From Dokdonella_A sp963758365 (lineage in GTDB: Bacteria; Pseudomonadota; Gammaproteobacteria; Xanthomonadales; Rhodanobacteraceae), in contig CAVWVB010000001.1 of assembly GCA_963758365.1 (NCBI GenBank), positions 1,798,001 through 1,862,000 on the forward strand: a stretch of 64,000 nt of DNA, written 5' to 3'. The stretch's first letter is position 1, and each line of letters begins with the position of its first letter. Below the pieces are notes generated by a model, which saw only the letters and a program-made list of their open reading frames with translations, made no database searches and had not been told where the DNA came from. Below are positions 16,766 through 24,285 of this stretch, one piece after another. Both the position numbers and the translations under genes were made by a program.

Positions 16766-17437
16766 TTGCATCCAGACGAACAACGCGCGATCGCGCGTCG
16801 CATCGGTCGCCGTCTGCGCTGGCCATGGCACCGAGACTACGCGCGCGGGAAGCTGCGTTTCGATCCCGCATACGCGGCAGTCGCAGACGAGATCGGGCAC
16901 AGCAGCGACGCGCTGCTCGACGTCGGCTGCGGTCTCGGTCTGCTCGGCTTCTACCTGCGCGAGCGCGAGTATCGCGGCGCATATGTCGGGCTCGATCTGG
17001 ACCGCGCGAAGATCGGCGAGGCCCGGCGCGTCGCCGCGGCGCATTATCCGGATCTCGTGTTCGCGAGTACCGATGCGAAGGCGTTGCCGGCCTTTTCCGG
17101 CCATGTCGTCCTGCTCGACGTACTGCATTACCTCGAGCGCGCGGATCAGCAGACCGTGTTGCAGCAAGCGGTAGGCCGGATTGCCGCGGATGGGGTGCTG
17201 CTGCTGCGCACTGTCTTGCGCACGCGCGGCTGGCGCTTTCGTGCGACGCTAATCGAGGAACGCGTGCTGCATGCGATGCGCTGGATGCGCAGTCCGGTGC
17301 GGCACATTCCGGGGCGCAGCGAGCTCGAAGCGACCCTGCACGCAGCCGGTCTCACCGTCGACGTGCGTCCGCTCTGGGGCAGGACTCCGTTCAACAGCTA
17401 CTTCATCGTCGCGCGTCGCGGGCCGCGGCGCGCGTGA
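16766..17437 (+). CDS. class I SAM-dependent methyltransferase
   Basis: The 223-residue protein shows the class I methyltransferase fold. Motif I is LLDVGCGLGLLG (about residues 50-61), an acidic end of strand 2 occurs in YVGLDLDRAKIGEA, and HVVLLDVLHYL serves as motif IV. The substrate is not evident. The C-terminal half (FRATLIEERVLHAMRWMR, RHIPGRSELEATL) resembles methyltransferases beside acyltransferase or glycan genes, but no such neighbours exist here. A TTG at 16766 is the best start, with GGAAA upstream. It converges with the DUF1232 gene, the stops being 8 bp apart. Confidence 0.75.
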   Translation: MHPDEQRAIARRIGRRLRWPWHRDYARGKLRFDPAYAAVADEIGHSSDALLDVGCGLGLLGFYLREREYRGAYVGLDLDRAKIGEARRVAAAHYPDLVFASTDAKALPAFSGHVVLLDVLHYLERADQQTVLQQAVGRIAADGVLLLRTVLRTRGWRFRATLIEERVLHAMRWMRSPVRHIPGRSELEATLHAAGLTVDVRPLWGRTPFNSYFIVARRGPRRA

Positions 17438-17445
17438 GCGAGATC

Positions 17446-17979
17446 TCAGACACCGGCATCGGACCATGCATCGGCGCCGCATGCACGTTGCGCGCAGATC
17501 CGCGCGTGCAGCAGCGCGCGGTGCGCGGCCAGCTCGCGTGCGCGCGCACGGTGGCCGCTGCCGGCATCGAGGCCGGCGCGGAACCGGCAGAATTCGGCGT
17601 AGGCCTCGCTCACGTGGCGCATGCGTCGCAGCAGCAGCTCGAGCATGATCGCGTCGTCGAGCAGACCGATCACCTCGATACGATCGGGAATCAGATCGTC
17701 GGGGTCGCTGAAGTAGATCAGGGTCTCGATCACGTCCGCCCGCTCGGGGCCGCCCAGCGCCCAAGCCTCGTCCTCGAGCATCGCGATGAGTCGCTGGACC
17801 TGGGCGACCCGCTTGCGCACGTAGCCGGGCACGCTCGCCACGCTCAGGTGGTCGAGCGCGTACTTCGCGGCTTCGAGGACGTCCAGTTCATCCGCGCACG
17901 CGGCGCGGCTGCGCGCACGCGCGAGCACCGCGAGGAAGCGCTCAATGTCCGCCGGCTCGAGTTCGAAGGTGATCTGCAT
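17446..17979 (-). CDS. DUF1232/YkvA-like protein
   Basis: This 177-residue protein has a helical N-terminal region and a central motif YFSDPDDLIPDRIEVIGLLD at about residues 95-114, followed by a hydrophobic helix. That arrangement matches the DUF1232 (YkvA) family signature around DLIPD. The family's biochemical role is unsettled; some members are membrane-associated. The start at 17979 gives MQITFELEPADIERF and removes a low-complexity extension. Its divergent neighbour is kynurenine 3-monooxygenase. Confidence 0.7.
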   Translation of the reverse strand: MQITFELEPADIERFLAVLARARSRAACADELDVLEAAKYALDHLSVASVPGYVRKRVAQVQRLIAMLEDEAWALGGPERADVIETLIYFSDPDDLIPDRIEVIGLLDDAIMLELLLRRMRHVSEAYAEFCRFRAGLDAGSGHRARARELAAHRALLHARICAQRACGADAWSDAGV

Positions 17980-18146
17980 CGATCCGCGGAGCCTAGGCGA
18001 CCCGCGCGAACGCGTCAAAGCCGAAAAGTCATGCACCGGCGCGCGGACGACCGCATCGCGAGGGCCGACCCGCTGGCCAGGGGGATTGCAAACCACCTGG
18101 CCGATCGCGCAAGTTGCGGCTGGGCGATGGCAACCGGTGGCAGGCG

Positions 18147-19589
18147 ATGAACGGACAATCGAGCGCAGCGACGATCGTCGGCGGCGGCCTGGTCGGTTCG
18201 CTGCTGGCCACCCTGCTCGCGCAGCGCGGTTTCGCGGTCGACGTGTTCGAGCGTCGTCCCGATCCGCGCAGCGTCGGCTACGCAGGCGGCCGCTCGATCA
18301 ACCTCGCGCTCGCCGAGCGCGGCCTGCACGGACTGCGCACGGCCGGTCTGACCGATATCGTCATGCGCCTCGCGGTGATGATGCGCGGGCGCATGGTGCA
18401 TCACCGCGACGGCCACACCGAGCTGCTGCGCTACGGGCGCGACGACAGCGAAGTGATCTGGTCGATCAGCCGTGGCGGCCTCAACATCGCGCTGATCGAC
18501 GCGGCCGAGCGCGCCGGCGCGCGGTTTCATTTCGACCGCCGCCTCGTCGCGGCCGAGTTCGACGCGCCGGTCAGGTTGCATTTTCACGACGACACGCGCG
18601 ATGCGGAACACGAGCAGGCCGCCGCGTTCGTGATCGGCGCCGACGGCGCGGGTTCCGCGCTGCGCGCCGCGATGGACCGCGTCACGCCGCTCGGCGAACG
18701 CGTCGAGGAACTCGGCCATGGCTACAAGGAACTCGAGATCCCGGCACAAAACCGGGGTCAGAGTCGCCTTTTTCCCGAAACGCCTCGACACGGTGGACCT
18801 GGCCTGAAAAAAGGCGACTCTGACCCCGGTTTTCCGTTCGCGATCGAACCCAACGCGCTGCACATCTGGCCGCGCGGCAACTACATGTGCATTGCGCTGC
18901 CCAATTCGGAGGGCAGCTTCACGGTCACCCTGTTCATGCCGAACCAGGGCGATCCGAGTTTCGCGACCGTCGCGACCGCGGCCGATGCCGTCGCGCTGTT
19001 CGAGCGCGACTTCGCCGACGCGCTGCCGCTGATACCGGACATCAAAAAGGACTACGCGGCGAATCCGGTCGGCGTGCTCTCGACGCTGTACCTCGAGCGC
19101 TGGCACCTCGACGGCCGCGCGCTGCTGGTCGGCGACGCCGCGCATGCGATCGTGCCATTCCACGGCCAGGGCATGAACTGCGGCTTCGAGGACGCGGTCG
19201 AACTCGCCGACCTGCTCGAGCAGCACCGCGGCGAACTCGCGTGGACATTCGCCGAGTTCGAGCGCCGGCGCCGACCGAACGCCGAGGCGATCGCGACGAT
19301 GGCGATCGAGAACTACATCGAGATGCGCGACTCGGTCGCCGACCCCGCGTTCCTGTTGCGGCGCGAACTCGGCCGCATGCTCGCCGCGCGCCATCCGGGG
19401 CGCTTCGTGCCGCGCTATGCGATGGTCACGTTCACGCGCATGCCGTACGCGCAGGCGTTCGAACGCGGGGCGGTGCAGGACGCGATCCTGCGCGAGCTGA
19501 CCACGGGCAAGGCCAGCATCGACGACATCGACCTCGCACGCGCAGACGCGCTCGTGCGCGAGCGCCTGACGCCGCTGCCCTCGTCCTGA
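18147..19589 (+). CDS. kmo: kynurenine 3-monooxygenase with an in-frame repeat insertion
   Basis: This 480-residue FAD hydroxylase converts L-kynurenine to 3-hydroxykynurenine with NADPH and O2 on the tryptophan-to-quinolinate route. The FAD motif IVGGGLVGSLLA opens the protein, YAGGRSINLALAERG and VIGADGAGSALR (FAD contact) follow, and EPNALHIWPRG and GDAAHAIVPFHGQGMNCGFE are typical of the family. Homologues are about 450 residues long. The excess lies at residues 201-229 (QNRGQSRLF to KGDSDPGF), encoded exactly by the palindromic element at 18748-18833 between the conserved YKELEIP and FAIEPNALHIW. The reading frame is intact, so the gene may still work. Other kynurenine-pathway genes are not in the window. 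Confidence 0.92.
   Translation: MNGQSSAATIVGGGLVGSLLATLLAQRGFAVDVFERRPDPRSVGYAGGRSINLALAERGLHGLRTAGLTDIVMRLAVMMRGRMVHHRDGHTELLRYGRDDSEVIWSISRGGLNIALIDAAERAGARFHFDRRLVAAEFDAPVRLHFHDDTRDAEHEQAAAFVIGADGAGSALRAAMDRVTPLGERVEELGHGYKELEIPAQNRGQSRLFPETPRHGGPGLKKGDSDPGFPFAIEPNALHIWPRGNYMCIALPNSEGSFTVTLFMPNQGDPSFATVATAADAVALFERDFADALPLIPDIKKDYAANPVGVLSTLYLERWHLDGRALLVGDAAHAIVPFHGQGMNCGFEDAVELADLLEQHRGELAWTFAEFERRRRPNAEAIATMAIENYIEMRDSVADPAFLLRRELGRMLAARHPGRFVPRYAMVTFTRMPYAQAFERGAVQDAILRELTTGKASIDDIDLARADALVRERLTPLPSS
18748..18833. repeat. 86-bp palindromic element inside kmo
   Basis: Two perfect 26-bp inverted arms (18748-18773 and 18808-18833, core CCGGGGTCAGAGTCGCC) flank a 34-bp loop. It lies wholly within kmo and is translated without a stop. 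The loop shares a CTCGACAC core with the loop of the copy at 21776, which is in inverted orientation. The structure is that of a small non-autonomous mobile palindrome, comparable in behaviour to the protein-coding palindromic elements described in Rickettsia. Confidence 0.88.
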
Positions 19590-19692
19590 TGCACGGACCG
19601 GGCCGATTCATAAAATACAGCTGTAGCCAAGTCCGTGGAATCCCCTTCCGATCCGACGTAGATTCGGGGCATCGGGCGAGCTGGGGAGATCC

Positions 19693-19893
19693 ATGGACGT
19701 ACGCCTGTGCAATCTCCCATGCAACCAGGTGCTCAACTACTCGAATGCCGCCGTAACCCTGACGAAGCCTTGGACTTTCCGCACCGGCATCGCGAATCAG
19801 CGCGAAAACGCTCGAGTGATCGCCGAGTTCGCACCCGCGACCGCTCAATACCGCCCGAGTATCGGACGCATCTTTGCCGACGGTTTCGAATGA
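19693..19893 (+). CDS. 66-aa protein ending in a FADGFE tail
   Basis: This small protein (MDVRLCNLPCNQVL...) has a strong ribosome site (GGGGAGATCC just before the ATG) and ends in GRIFADGFE. I associate C-terminal xFADGFE-type endings with secreted proteins of the Lysobacterales, but that is recollection and unverified. There is no signal peptide, so it may be the remnant of a larger gene whose C-terminal tag survives, or a leader coupled to the next gene. Its stop overlaps the next start by ATGA. Codon use is less GC-rich than in the flanking genes. Confidence 0.45.
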   Translation: MDVRLCNLPCNQVLNYSNAAVTLTKPWTFRTGIANQRENARVIAEFAPATAQYRPSIGRIFADGFE

Positions 19894-20513
19894 CTGAGGC
19901 TAGCGTGAACGTTTCGGGCTTCGTACGTGCGTTGACACTGGCCACTGCATCGCTGGCGCGGGCGGGAAATCCTCCCATTCCCGTGCCTGCCGACATTTCG
20001 GTCAGTCTGGTGGCAAATCCAAGTGAAAATTTGTCGCCCGGTGATCCGATTTTCTTCACATTGTCGGTAACGAATCATGGGCCGGAGGCAGTTGACCGCC
20101 TTGTTCTTACCAGCTCTGAATACTATGACGAGTTCGATCATTTTGATGCATCGTTATGCCCTCATATGATCGTGGCAGTAGCCGATGGCGCAAGCTTTCG
20201 CTACCTCTTCTTCTGGTACGCATCCGACGAGGGGATTCTTGCCGTCGGCCAGACCCTTTCGTGCCAGATGAGACTCACGCTGACCCCGAGCGCGCCACCG
20301 GTGTTTACATTTAGTTTCTTTCTGCCAGATTTTTTTGAGGACATCAATCCGCTCAACGATAGCGCCACTGTCTATCTGCGACGTGCGGTTTCAGCAACCA
20401 CACCGGTTCCTGTGTTTTCCGCGGCGATGTCACTTTTACTTGTCCTGCTCGTCGCAACGCTTGGTGGACTTGCCTTGCGCGGTGCGGTTGCGTCGAAGTC
20501 CAGTCGTCGGTGA
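19890..20513 (+). CDS. secreted protein with an IPTL-CTERM-like tail, copy 1
   Basis: The 207-residue protein has an N-terminal signal segment (FVRALTLATASLARA), a beta-rich DUF11-like extracellular domain (LVANPSENLSPGDPIFFTLS, VTNHGPEAV) and a C-terminal Val-Pro motif, hydrophobic helix and basic end (TPVPVFSAAMSLLLVLLVAT ... KSSRR). This tail resembles the IPTL-CTERM sorting signal processed by exosortase H, though the first positions read VPVF instead of IPTL. The start could also be a GTG at 19905, which fits the signal peptide better. The gene is clearly AT-richer than its neighbours. It overlaps its paralogue downstream by GTGA. Confidence 0.65.
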   Translation: MTEASVNVSGFVRALTLATASLARAGNPPIPVPADISVSLVANPSENLSPGDPIFFTLSVTNHGPEAVDRLVLTSSEYYDEFDHFDASLCPHMIVAVADGASFRYLFFWYASDEGILAVGQTLSCQMRLTLTPSAPPVFTFSFFLPDFFEDINPLNDSATVYLRRAVSATTPVPVFSAAMSLLLVLLVATLGGLALRGAVASKSSRR

Positions 20514-21094
20514 AGATTCATCTGGCTCTGGCGCTCACCCTGACGTGCGTAAGCGCGGCCGCGGGGCCCATCGACATCCCGTCCGATGTTTCGGTCGGTC
20601 TGACAGCCGTACCAAGCGACTATTCGCTACCGGGCCAGACGATCGTATTCACAATCACTGCTATCAACCACGGCCCTGAGCCTGTCACAGCGCTGCTGCT
20701 GATAAGCTCCGATTTCATCGATGAATTCGACCTGTCCGGCGGATCGCTCGATTGCGAAGGTCTCGGCTTGCTGGTTTCCGATGGAGAAACATTCCACTAC
20801 AACTATGTATGGTTTCCTACCGATGTTGGAGTGTTCGCTGTTGGGGAGACTCGCATCTGCCGGATCAATCTCCCGATCACGGCGAACGCTCCGGCGGTCC
20901 TGCCGTTCAGTTTCGGTTTTCCAGGTTTCGTCACCGACCTCGACGCCAGCAACAAAACGGCGACTGTCTATCTGCGTCGTGCTGCAGCGGCCAGCACTCC
21001 AGTTCCCACGCTCTCATCGATGTTGTTGCTTCTGCTTGCCGCGCTGCTTGGCGCAATCGGCGGTGTCGCCGTCGCCCGCTATCGAAAACCATGA
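20510..21094 (+). CDS. secreted protein with an IPTL-CTERM-like tail, copy 2
   Basis: This 194-residue paralogue of the preceding gene has a clean signal peptide (MKIHLALALTLTCVSAAAG), the same DUF11-like domain (AVPSDYSLPGQTIVFTIT, AINHGPEPV) and a tail TPVPTLSSMLLLLLAALLG ending in ARYRKP, closer to the IPTL-CTERM consensus. The GTG start overlaps the previous stop, so the pair is translationally coupled. The product is probably exported and either anchored by the C-terminal helix or processed by an exosortase. No exosortase gene is in the window. Its function is unknown; an envelope or surface structural role is inferred from the domain. Confidence 0.7.
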   Translation: MKIHLALALTLTCVSAAAGPIDIPSDVSVGLTAVPSDYSLPGQTIVFTITAINHGPEPVTALLLISSDFIDEFDLSGGSLDCEGLGLLVSDGETFHYNYVWFPTDVGVFAVGETRICRINLPITANAPAVLPFSFGFPGFVTDLDASNKTATVYLRRAAAASTPVPTLSSMLLLLLAALLGAIGGVAVARYRKP

Positions 21095-21141
21095 TCGATG
21101 GCATGGCGCGCATCTACGCATGCCGCTAGCATGCGCGCGGC

Positions 21142-21879
21142 ATGCCCATCCACGACCGCCACGACCGTCCGGCCCTGCTCCAGGCGCAGTCGCTCGCGTT
21201 TGCGCGCAACGACGAGCCGGTATTCGGGCCGCTCGACTTCACGCTGCGCGCGGGCGAAGTCGTGCTCGTCGAGGGCGACAACGGCAGCGGCAAGACCACG
21301 CTGCTGCGCGTGCTGTCGGGCCTGCTTGCTCCGACTTCGGGACAGATCCGCCTGCATGGCGAGCCGCTGACCCTCGCACACCTGTCGCCGCAGGTCGCAT
21401 TGCTCGGCCATCAGAGCGGGCTCAAGTTCGAGCTGACCGTGCTCGAGAACCTGCGCTTCGCGGTCGGCCTGCATGGCCAGCGCGCTGGAATCTCTCCGGT
21501 CACCGCGCTGGTCGGGGTCGGCCTCGACGGCTACGCCGACGTGCCGGTACGCAGGCTTTCGGCCGGCCAGAAGAAGCGCGTCGCGCTAGCGCGCGTGCTG
21601 CTCGCGCCGGTCGGCCTCTGGCTGCTCGACGAGCCCTATGCGAATCTCGACCTCGACGGCATCAAGCTCGTCAACCGCCTGCTCGAGCGCCATGCGCACG
21701 GCGGCGGCGCGGCGCTGATCACCTCGCACGGAGCGTACGCGTATACCGCGGGCACGCCGCGGCGCATCGCATTGCAAAACCGGGGTCAGAGTCGCCTTTT
21801 CGCGAGAGAACCTCAGGGTGTCGAGATGCGGACTCGAGGAAAAGGCGACTCTGACCCCGGTTTTCGGGGGCCTGAATGA
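21142..21879 (+). CDS. ccmA: heme exporter ATP-binding subunit CcmA, extended by a repeat
   Basis: This 245-residue ABC ATPase powers the CcmABCD complex that releases holo-CcmE in cytochrome c maturation. It has Walker A GDNGSGKTT, the signature LSAGQKKRVALAR, Walker B LWLLDEPYANLD and the H-loop LITSHG. CcmA proteins usually end near residue 205-215. Here residues from about 212 to 241 (QNRGQSRLF ... GKGDSDPGF) are encoded by the palindromic element at 21776-21864. The stop TGA still overlaps the ccmB ATG (ATGA), so coupling to ccmB is preserved. This is the first gene of the ccm cluster and starts 47 bp after the IPTL-type gene. Confidence 0.93.
   Translation: MPIHDRHDRPALLQAQSLAFARNDEPVFGPLDFTLRAGEVVLVEGDNGSGKTTLLRVLSGLLAPTSGQIRLHGEPLTLAHLSPQVALLGHQSGLKFELTVLENLRFAVGLHGQRAGISPVTALVGVGLDGYADVPVRRLSAGQKKRVALARVLLAPVGLWLLDEPYANLDLDGIKLVNRLLERHAHGGGAALITSHGAYAYTAGTPRRIALQNRGQSRLFAREPQGVEMRTRGKGDSDPGFRGPE
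21776..21864. repeat. 89-bp palindromic element forming the 3' end of ccmA
   Basis: Perfect 25-bp inverted arms (21776-21800 and 21840-21864) carry the same CCGGGGTCAGAGTCGCC core as the kmo copy, around a 39-bp loop. It is translated as the C-terminal extension of CcmA in the same frame as the kmo copy (QNRGQSRLF, then KGDSDPGF). It ends 11 bp before the ccmB start codon. Confidence 0.88.
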
Positions 21880-22559
21880 AGCCGGGTACGACACGCGCGG
21901 CCTGTGCGGCGCTGGTCCGGCGCGACCTGACCCTGGTCTGGCGGCGCCGCGGCGATGCGCTGAACCCGATCCTGTTCGCGCTGATCGTGGTCGCCCTGTT
22001 CCCGCTCGCGCTCGGGCCGGAACCGGAGAACCTGCGGCGCATCGCCGCGGGCGTGGTGTTCGTCGCGATCCTGCTCGCCGGCCTGCTCGCGCTCGATACC
22101 CTGTTCCGCGGCGACTACGAGGACGGTGCGCTCGAACAACTCGTGCTGTCGCCACATCCGCTGTCGCTGCTGCTTGCGTGCAAGGTCGCGGTGCACTGGT
22201 TCACCACCGCGCTCCCGCTGATCGTGGTCGCACCGCTGCTCGGCGAACTGCTGCACCTGTCCGCCGCGTCGCGCTGGGTGCTGCCGCTCGCACTGCTGCT
22301 CGCGACGCCGCTGCTGAGCCTGATCGGCTCGGTATGCGTCGCGCTGACCGTCGGCATGCACCGCTCTGGTATGCTGCTCGCCCTGCTCGTGCTGCCGCTC
22401 TACGTGCCGGTGCTCATTTTCGGTGCGGGCGCCTGCAGCGCAGCGCAGGCAGGGCTTCCCTACGTCGCGCCGCTGCTCTGGCTCGGCGCGGCGCTCGTGC
22501 TCGCACTCGTGCTCGCCCCGCTTGCCTGCGCGGCCGCGCTTCGAATCTCGTTGTCATGA
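21876..22559 (+). CDS. ccmB: heme exporter membrane subunit CcmB
   Basis: This 227-residue integral membrane protein has about six hydrophobic segments and pairs with CcmA as the ABC permease of system I cytochrome c maturation. The early FRGDYEDGALEQLVLSP motif and VAVHWFTTALPL are family hallmarks. Length matches the family (about 220). It overlaps ccmA by four bases upstream and ccmC by four bases downstream (ATGA), and sits in the inner membrane. Confidence 0.93.
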   Translation: MKPGTTRAACAALVRRDLTLVWRRRGDALNPILFALIVVALFPLALGPEPENLRRIAAGVVFVAILLAGLLALDTLFRGDYEDGALEQLVLSPHPLSLLLACKVAVHWFTTALPLIVVAPLLGELLHLSAASRWVLPLALLLATPLLSLIGSVCVALTVGMHRSGMLLALLVLPLYVPVLIFGAGACSAAQAGLPYVAPLLWLGAALVLALVLAPLACAAALRISLS

Positions 22560-23335
22560 ACGCACTGACGCACTGGTTCCACCAGACCGGCTCGCCGCCG
22601 ACCTTCTACCGCCTCGCCGGTTTCCTCGCGCCCTGGTGCTACGCGATCGCGTTGCTGCTCGGCGCTGTCGCGCTCTACGGCGGACTCGTGCTCGCGCCGG
22701 CCGACTACCAGCAGGGCGATGCGTACCGCATCATCTTCGTGCACGTGCCGTGCGCGTGGATGAGCCTGTTCGCGTACTTCTTCATGGCCGCGAACGCGTT
22801 CGTCGCGCTGGTCTGGCGCATCAAGCTCAGCGAAATCCTCGCGATGGCAAGCGCACCGGTCGGCGCCGCGTTCACCCTGGTCACCCTGGTCACCGGCTCG
22901 ATCTGGGGCAAGCCGATGTGGGGTACCTGGTGGACCTGGGACGCACGCCTGACCTCCGAGCTCGTGCTGCTGTTCCTCTACCTAGGCGTGATCGGCCTCT
23001 ACCACGCGATCGAGGATCGCCGCCAGGCCGCGCGCGCGGCCGGGTTCCTCGCGCTGGTCGGCGTGGTCAACCTGCCGATCGTGCATTTCTCGGTGAACTG
23101 GTGGAATACGCTGCACCAGGGTTCGACCGTGCGCCTGCTCGGACCGTCGAAGATCGATTCGGCGATGCTGTGGCCGCTGCTCGCGATGGCGATCGCGACG
23201 CATTTCTGGTTCTTCGCGAGCCTGCTCGTGCGCACGCGCATCGGCCTGCTCGAACTCGATGGCGGCAAGGACTGGGTGCGCGCGATCGCGCTCGGCGGCA
23301 CCGCGCGTGCCGACGCGGAGGGGGCGCATGGCTGA
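22556..23335 (+). CDS. ccmC: heme-handling membrane protein CcmC
   Basis: This 259-residue six-helix inner-membrane protein loads heme onto CcmE. The periplasmic tryptophan-rich WWD domain reads WGTWWTWDARLTSELVLLFL. Flanking heme-axial histidines are present in IFVHVPCAWM and in IVHFSVNWWNTLHQ. The start at 22556 overlaps ccmB by ATGA, and the end overlaps ccmD by eight bases. Confidence 0.94.
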   Translation: MNALTHWFHQTGSPPTFYRLAGFLAPWCYAIALLLGAVALYGGLVLAPADYQQGDAYRIIFVHVPCAWMSLFAYFFMAANAFVALVWRIKLSEILAMASAPVGAAFTLVTLVTGSIWGKPMWGTWWTWDARLTSELVLLFLYLGVIGLYHAIEDRRQAARAAGFLALVGVVNLPIVHFSVNWWNTLHQGSTVRLLGPSKIDSAMLWPLLAMAIATHFWFFASLLVRTRIGLLELDGGKDWVRAIALGGTARADAEGAHG

Positions 23336-23504
23336 GTTTCTCGCGATGGGTGGCTACGGCGGCTACGTCTGGAGCGCGTATGCGGTATTCGTGGTCGTGC
23401 TCGGCGCCGAGGCGCTCGCGCCACGCTGGCACAGGAAACGCGTGCTCGCCGAACTGCGCGGCCGCCTCGCGCGACGCGCCGCGCGCGACGGGGCCACGCG
23501 ATGA
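23328..23504 (+). CDS. ccmD: CcmD, small heme exporter membrane subunit
   Basis: This 58-residue protein has one membrane helix (YVWSAYAVFVVVLGAEALA) and a basic cytoplasmic tail rich in Arg, typical of CcmD, which holds CcmE to the CcmABC complex. The ATG at 23328 lies inside the end of ccmC, and its stop overlaps the ccmE ATG by ATGA. Identification rests mainly on position, size and topology. Confidence 0.88.
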   Translation: MAEFLAMGGYGGYVWSAYAVFVVVLGAEALAPRWHRKRVLAELRGRLARRAARDGATR

Positions 23505-23947
23505 CACCGACCCGCAAGCGCCGCCTGATCGTGATCTCGCTCGTGCTCGCGGCGGTTGCGGTCGCCGCGGGCCTGACCGTGCTCGCGCTGCAGCAGAACA
23601 TGACCTATCTGTTTTCGCCGAGCGAAGTCGCGGCGGGCCATGTGGCGAAAGGCGCGCGATTTCGCCTCGGCGGCGTCGTGCTCGAGCACTCGGTGCAGCG
23701 CGCCTCCGATTCGCTCAAGGTCGATTTCGTCGTCACCGACCGCTTCAAGGACCTGCCGGTCGAATACACCGGCATCCTCCCGGACCTGTTCCGCGAGGGC
23801 CAGAGCATCGTCGCGACCGGTTCGATCGAGGAGGGCCGTTTCGTCGCGACCGAAGTGCTCGCCAAGCACGACGAAACCTACATGCCCAAGGAAGTCGCCG
23901 ACGCGATCGCGAAGGCGAAGCAGGCGCATCGCGACAAGGGCGGCTGA
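23501..23947 (+). CDS. ccmE: periplasmic heme chaperone CcmE
   Basis: This 148-residue protein has an N-terminal membrane anchor (LIVISLVLAAVAVAAGLTVL) and an OB-fold beta-barrel domain in the periplasm that carries heme covalently. The heme-binding signature LAKHDETYMP is intact, with the covalent His123 and axial Tyr127. It takes heme from CcmC and hands it to CcmF. In most genomes ccmF follows directly; here a 338-bp gap and three porin-cytochrome genes intervene. Confidence 0.95.
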   Translation: MTPTRKRRLIVISLVLAAVAVAAGLTVLALQQNMTYLFSPSEVAAGHVAKGARFRLGGVVLEHSVQRASDSLKVDFVVTDRFKDLPVEYTGILPDLFREGQSIVATGSIEEGRFVATEVLAKHDETYMPKEVADAIAKAKQAHRDKGG

Positions 23948-24285
23948 GCGCCGAAACCGCGGCGCGGTCAGGCCGCAGGCACCACATTGCCCCGACGATC
24001 CGATCTCCCCGCGCGCTGCCGTGCCGCGGCCGATCGCGCGACACACGGGTATCCCGTTTCGCGTGCCCGTGCATTCGACCGGCCCCGTGACCCGCACCGA
24101 GCGATCGGGCCGCCATGCAACCGGACCGCCCTTCCCGCGCACTCAGCCTGGGAGGGTCCGGTTTCGCGAGCCGATGGTTCATGGTGTCCCGGCGATCGTC
24201 GTGCGCGGCGCCGGACCGCGGCGACAGACGCGCGGGGCGGGGGCGGACACGCGTGCCGCATCAATACTGAATCCGGGGAATCAGG
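23948..24285. other. 338-bp gap between ccmE and the decaheme cytochrome gene
   Basis: No gene is supported here. The gap is long for an operon whose other joints overlap by 4-8 bases, and it contains an inverted repeat at 24119-24163. This suggests that the decaheme cytochrome genes have their own promoter. A possible -10-like CAATAC lies about 20 bases before the ATG at 24286, followed by GGGGAATCAGG as ribosome site. No convincing -35 box was found. Confidence 0.5.
24119..24163. terminator. inverted repeat in the ccmE-mtrA gap
   Basis: AACCGGACC (24119-24127) and GGTCCGGTT (24155-24163) form a perfect 9-bp stem with a 27-base loop, and a T follows the right arm. It may slow or end transcription leaving ccmE, or mark the edge of an inserted block. 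No U-tract long enough for a classical terminator is present. Confidence 0.4.

Noticed and set aside
18748..18833. kmo called as a pseudogene because of the inserted repeat
   Set aside because: The reading frame, all conserved motifs and the C-terminus are intact, and the insert lies in a variable loop. There is no evidence of inactivation from sequence.
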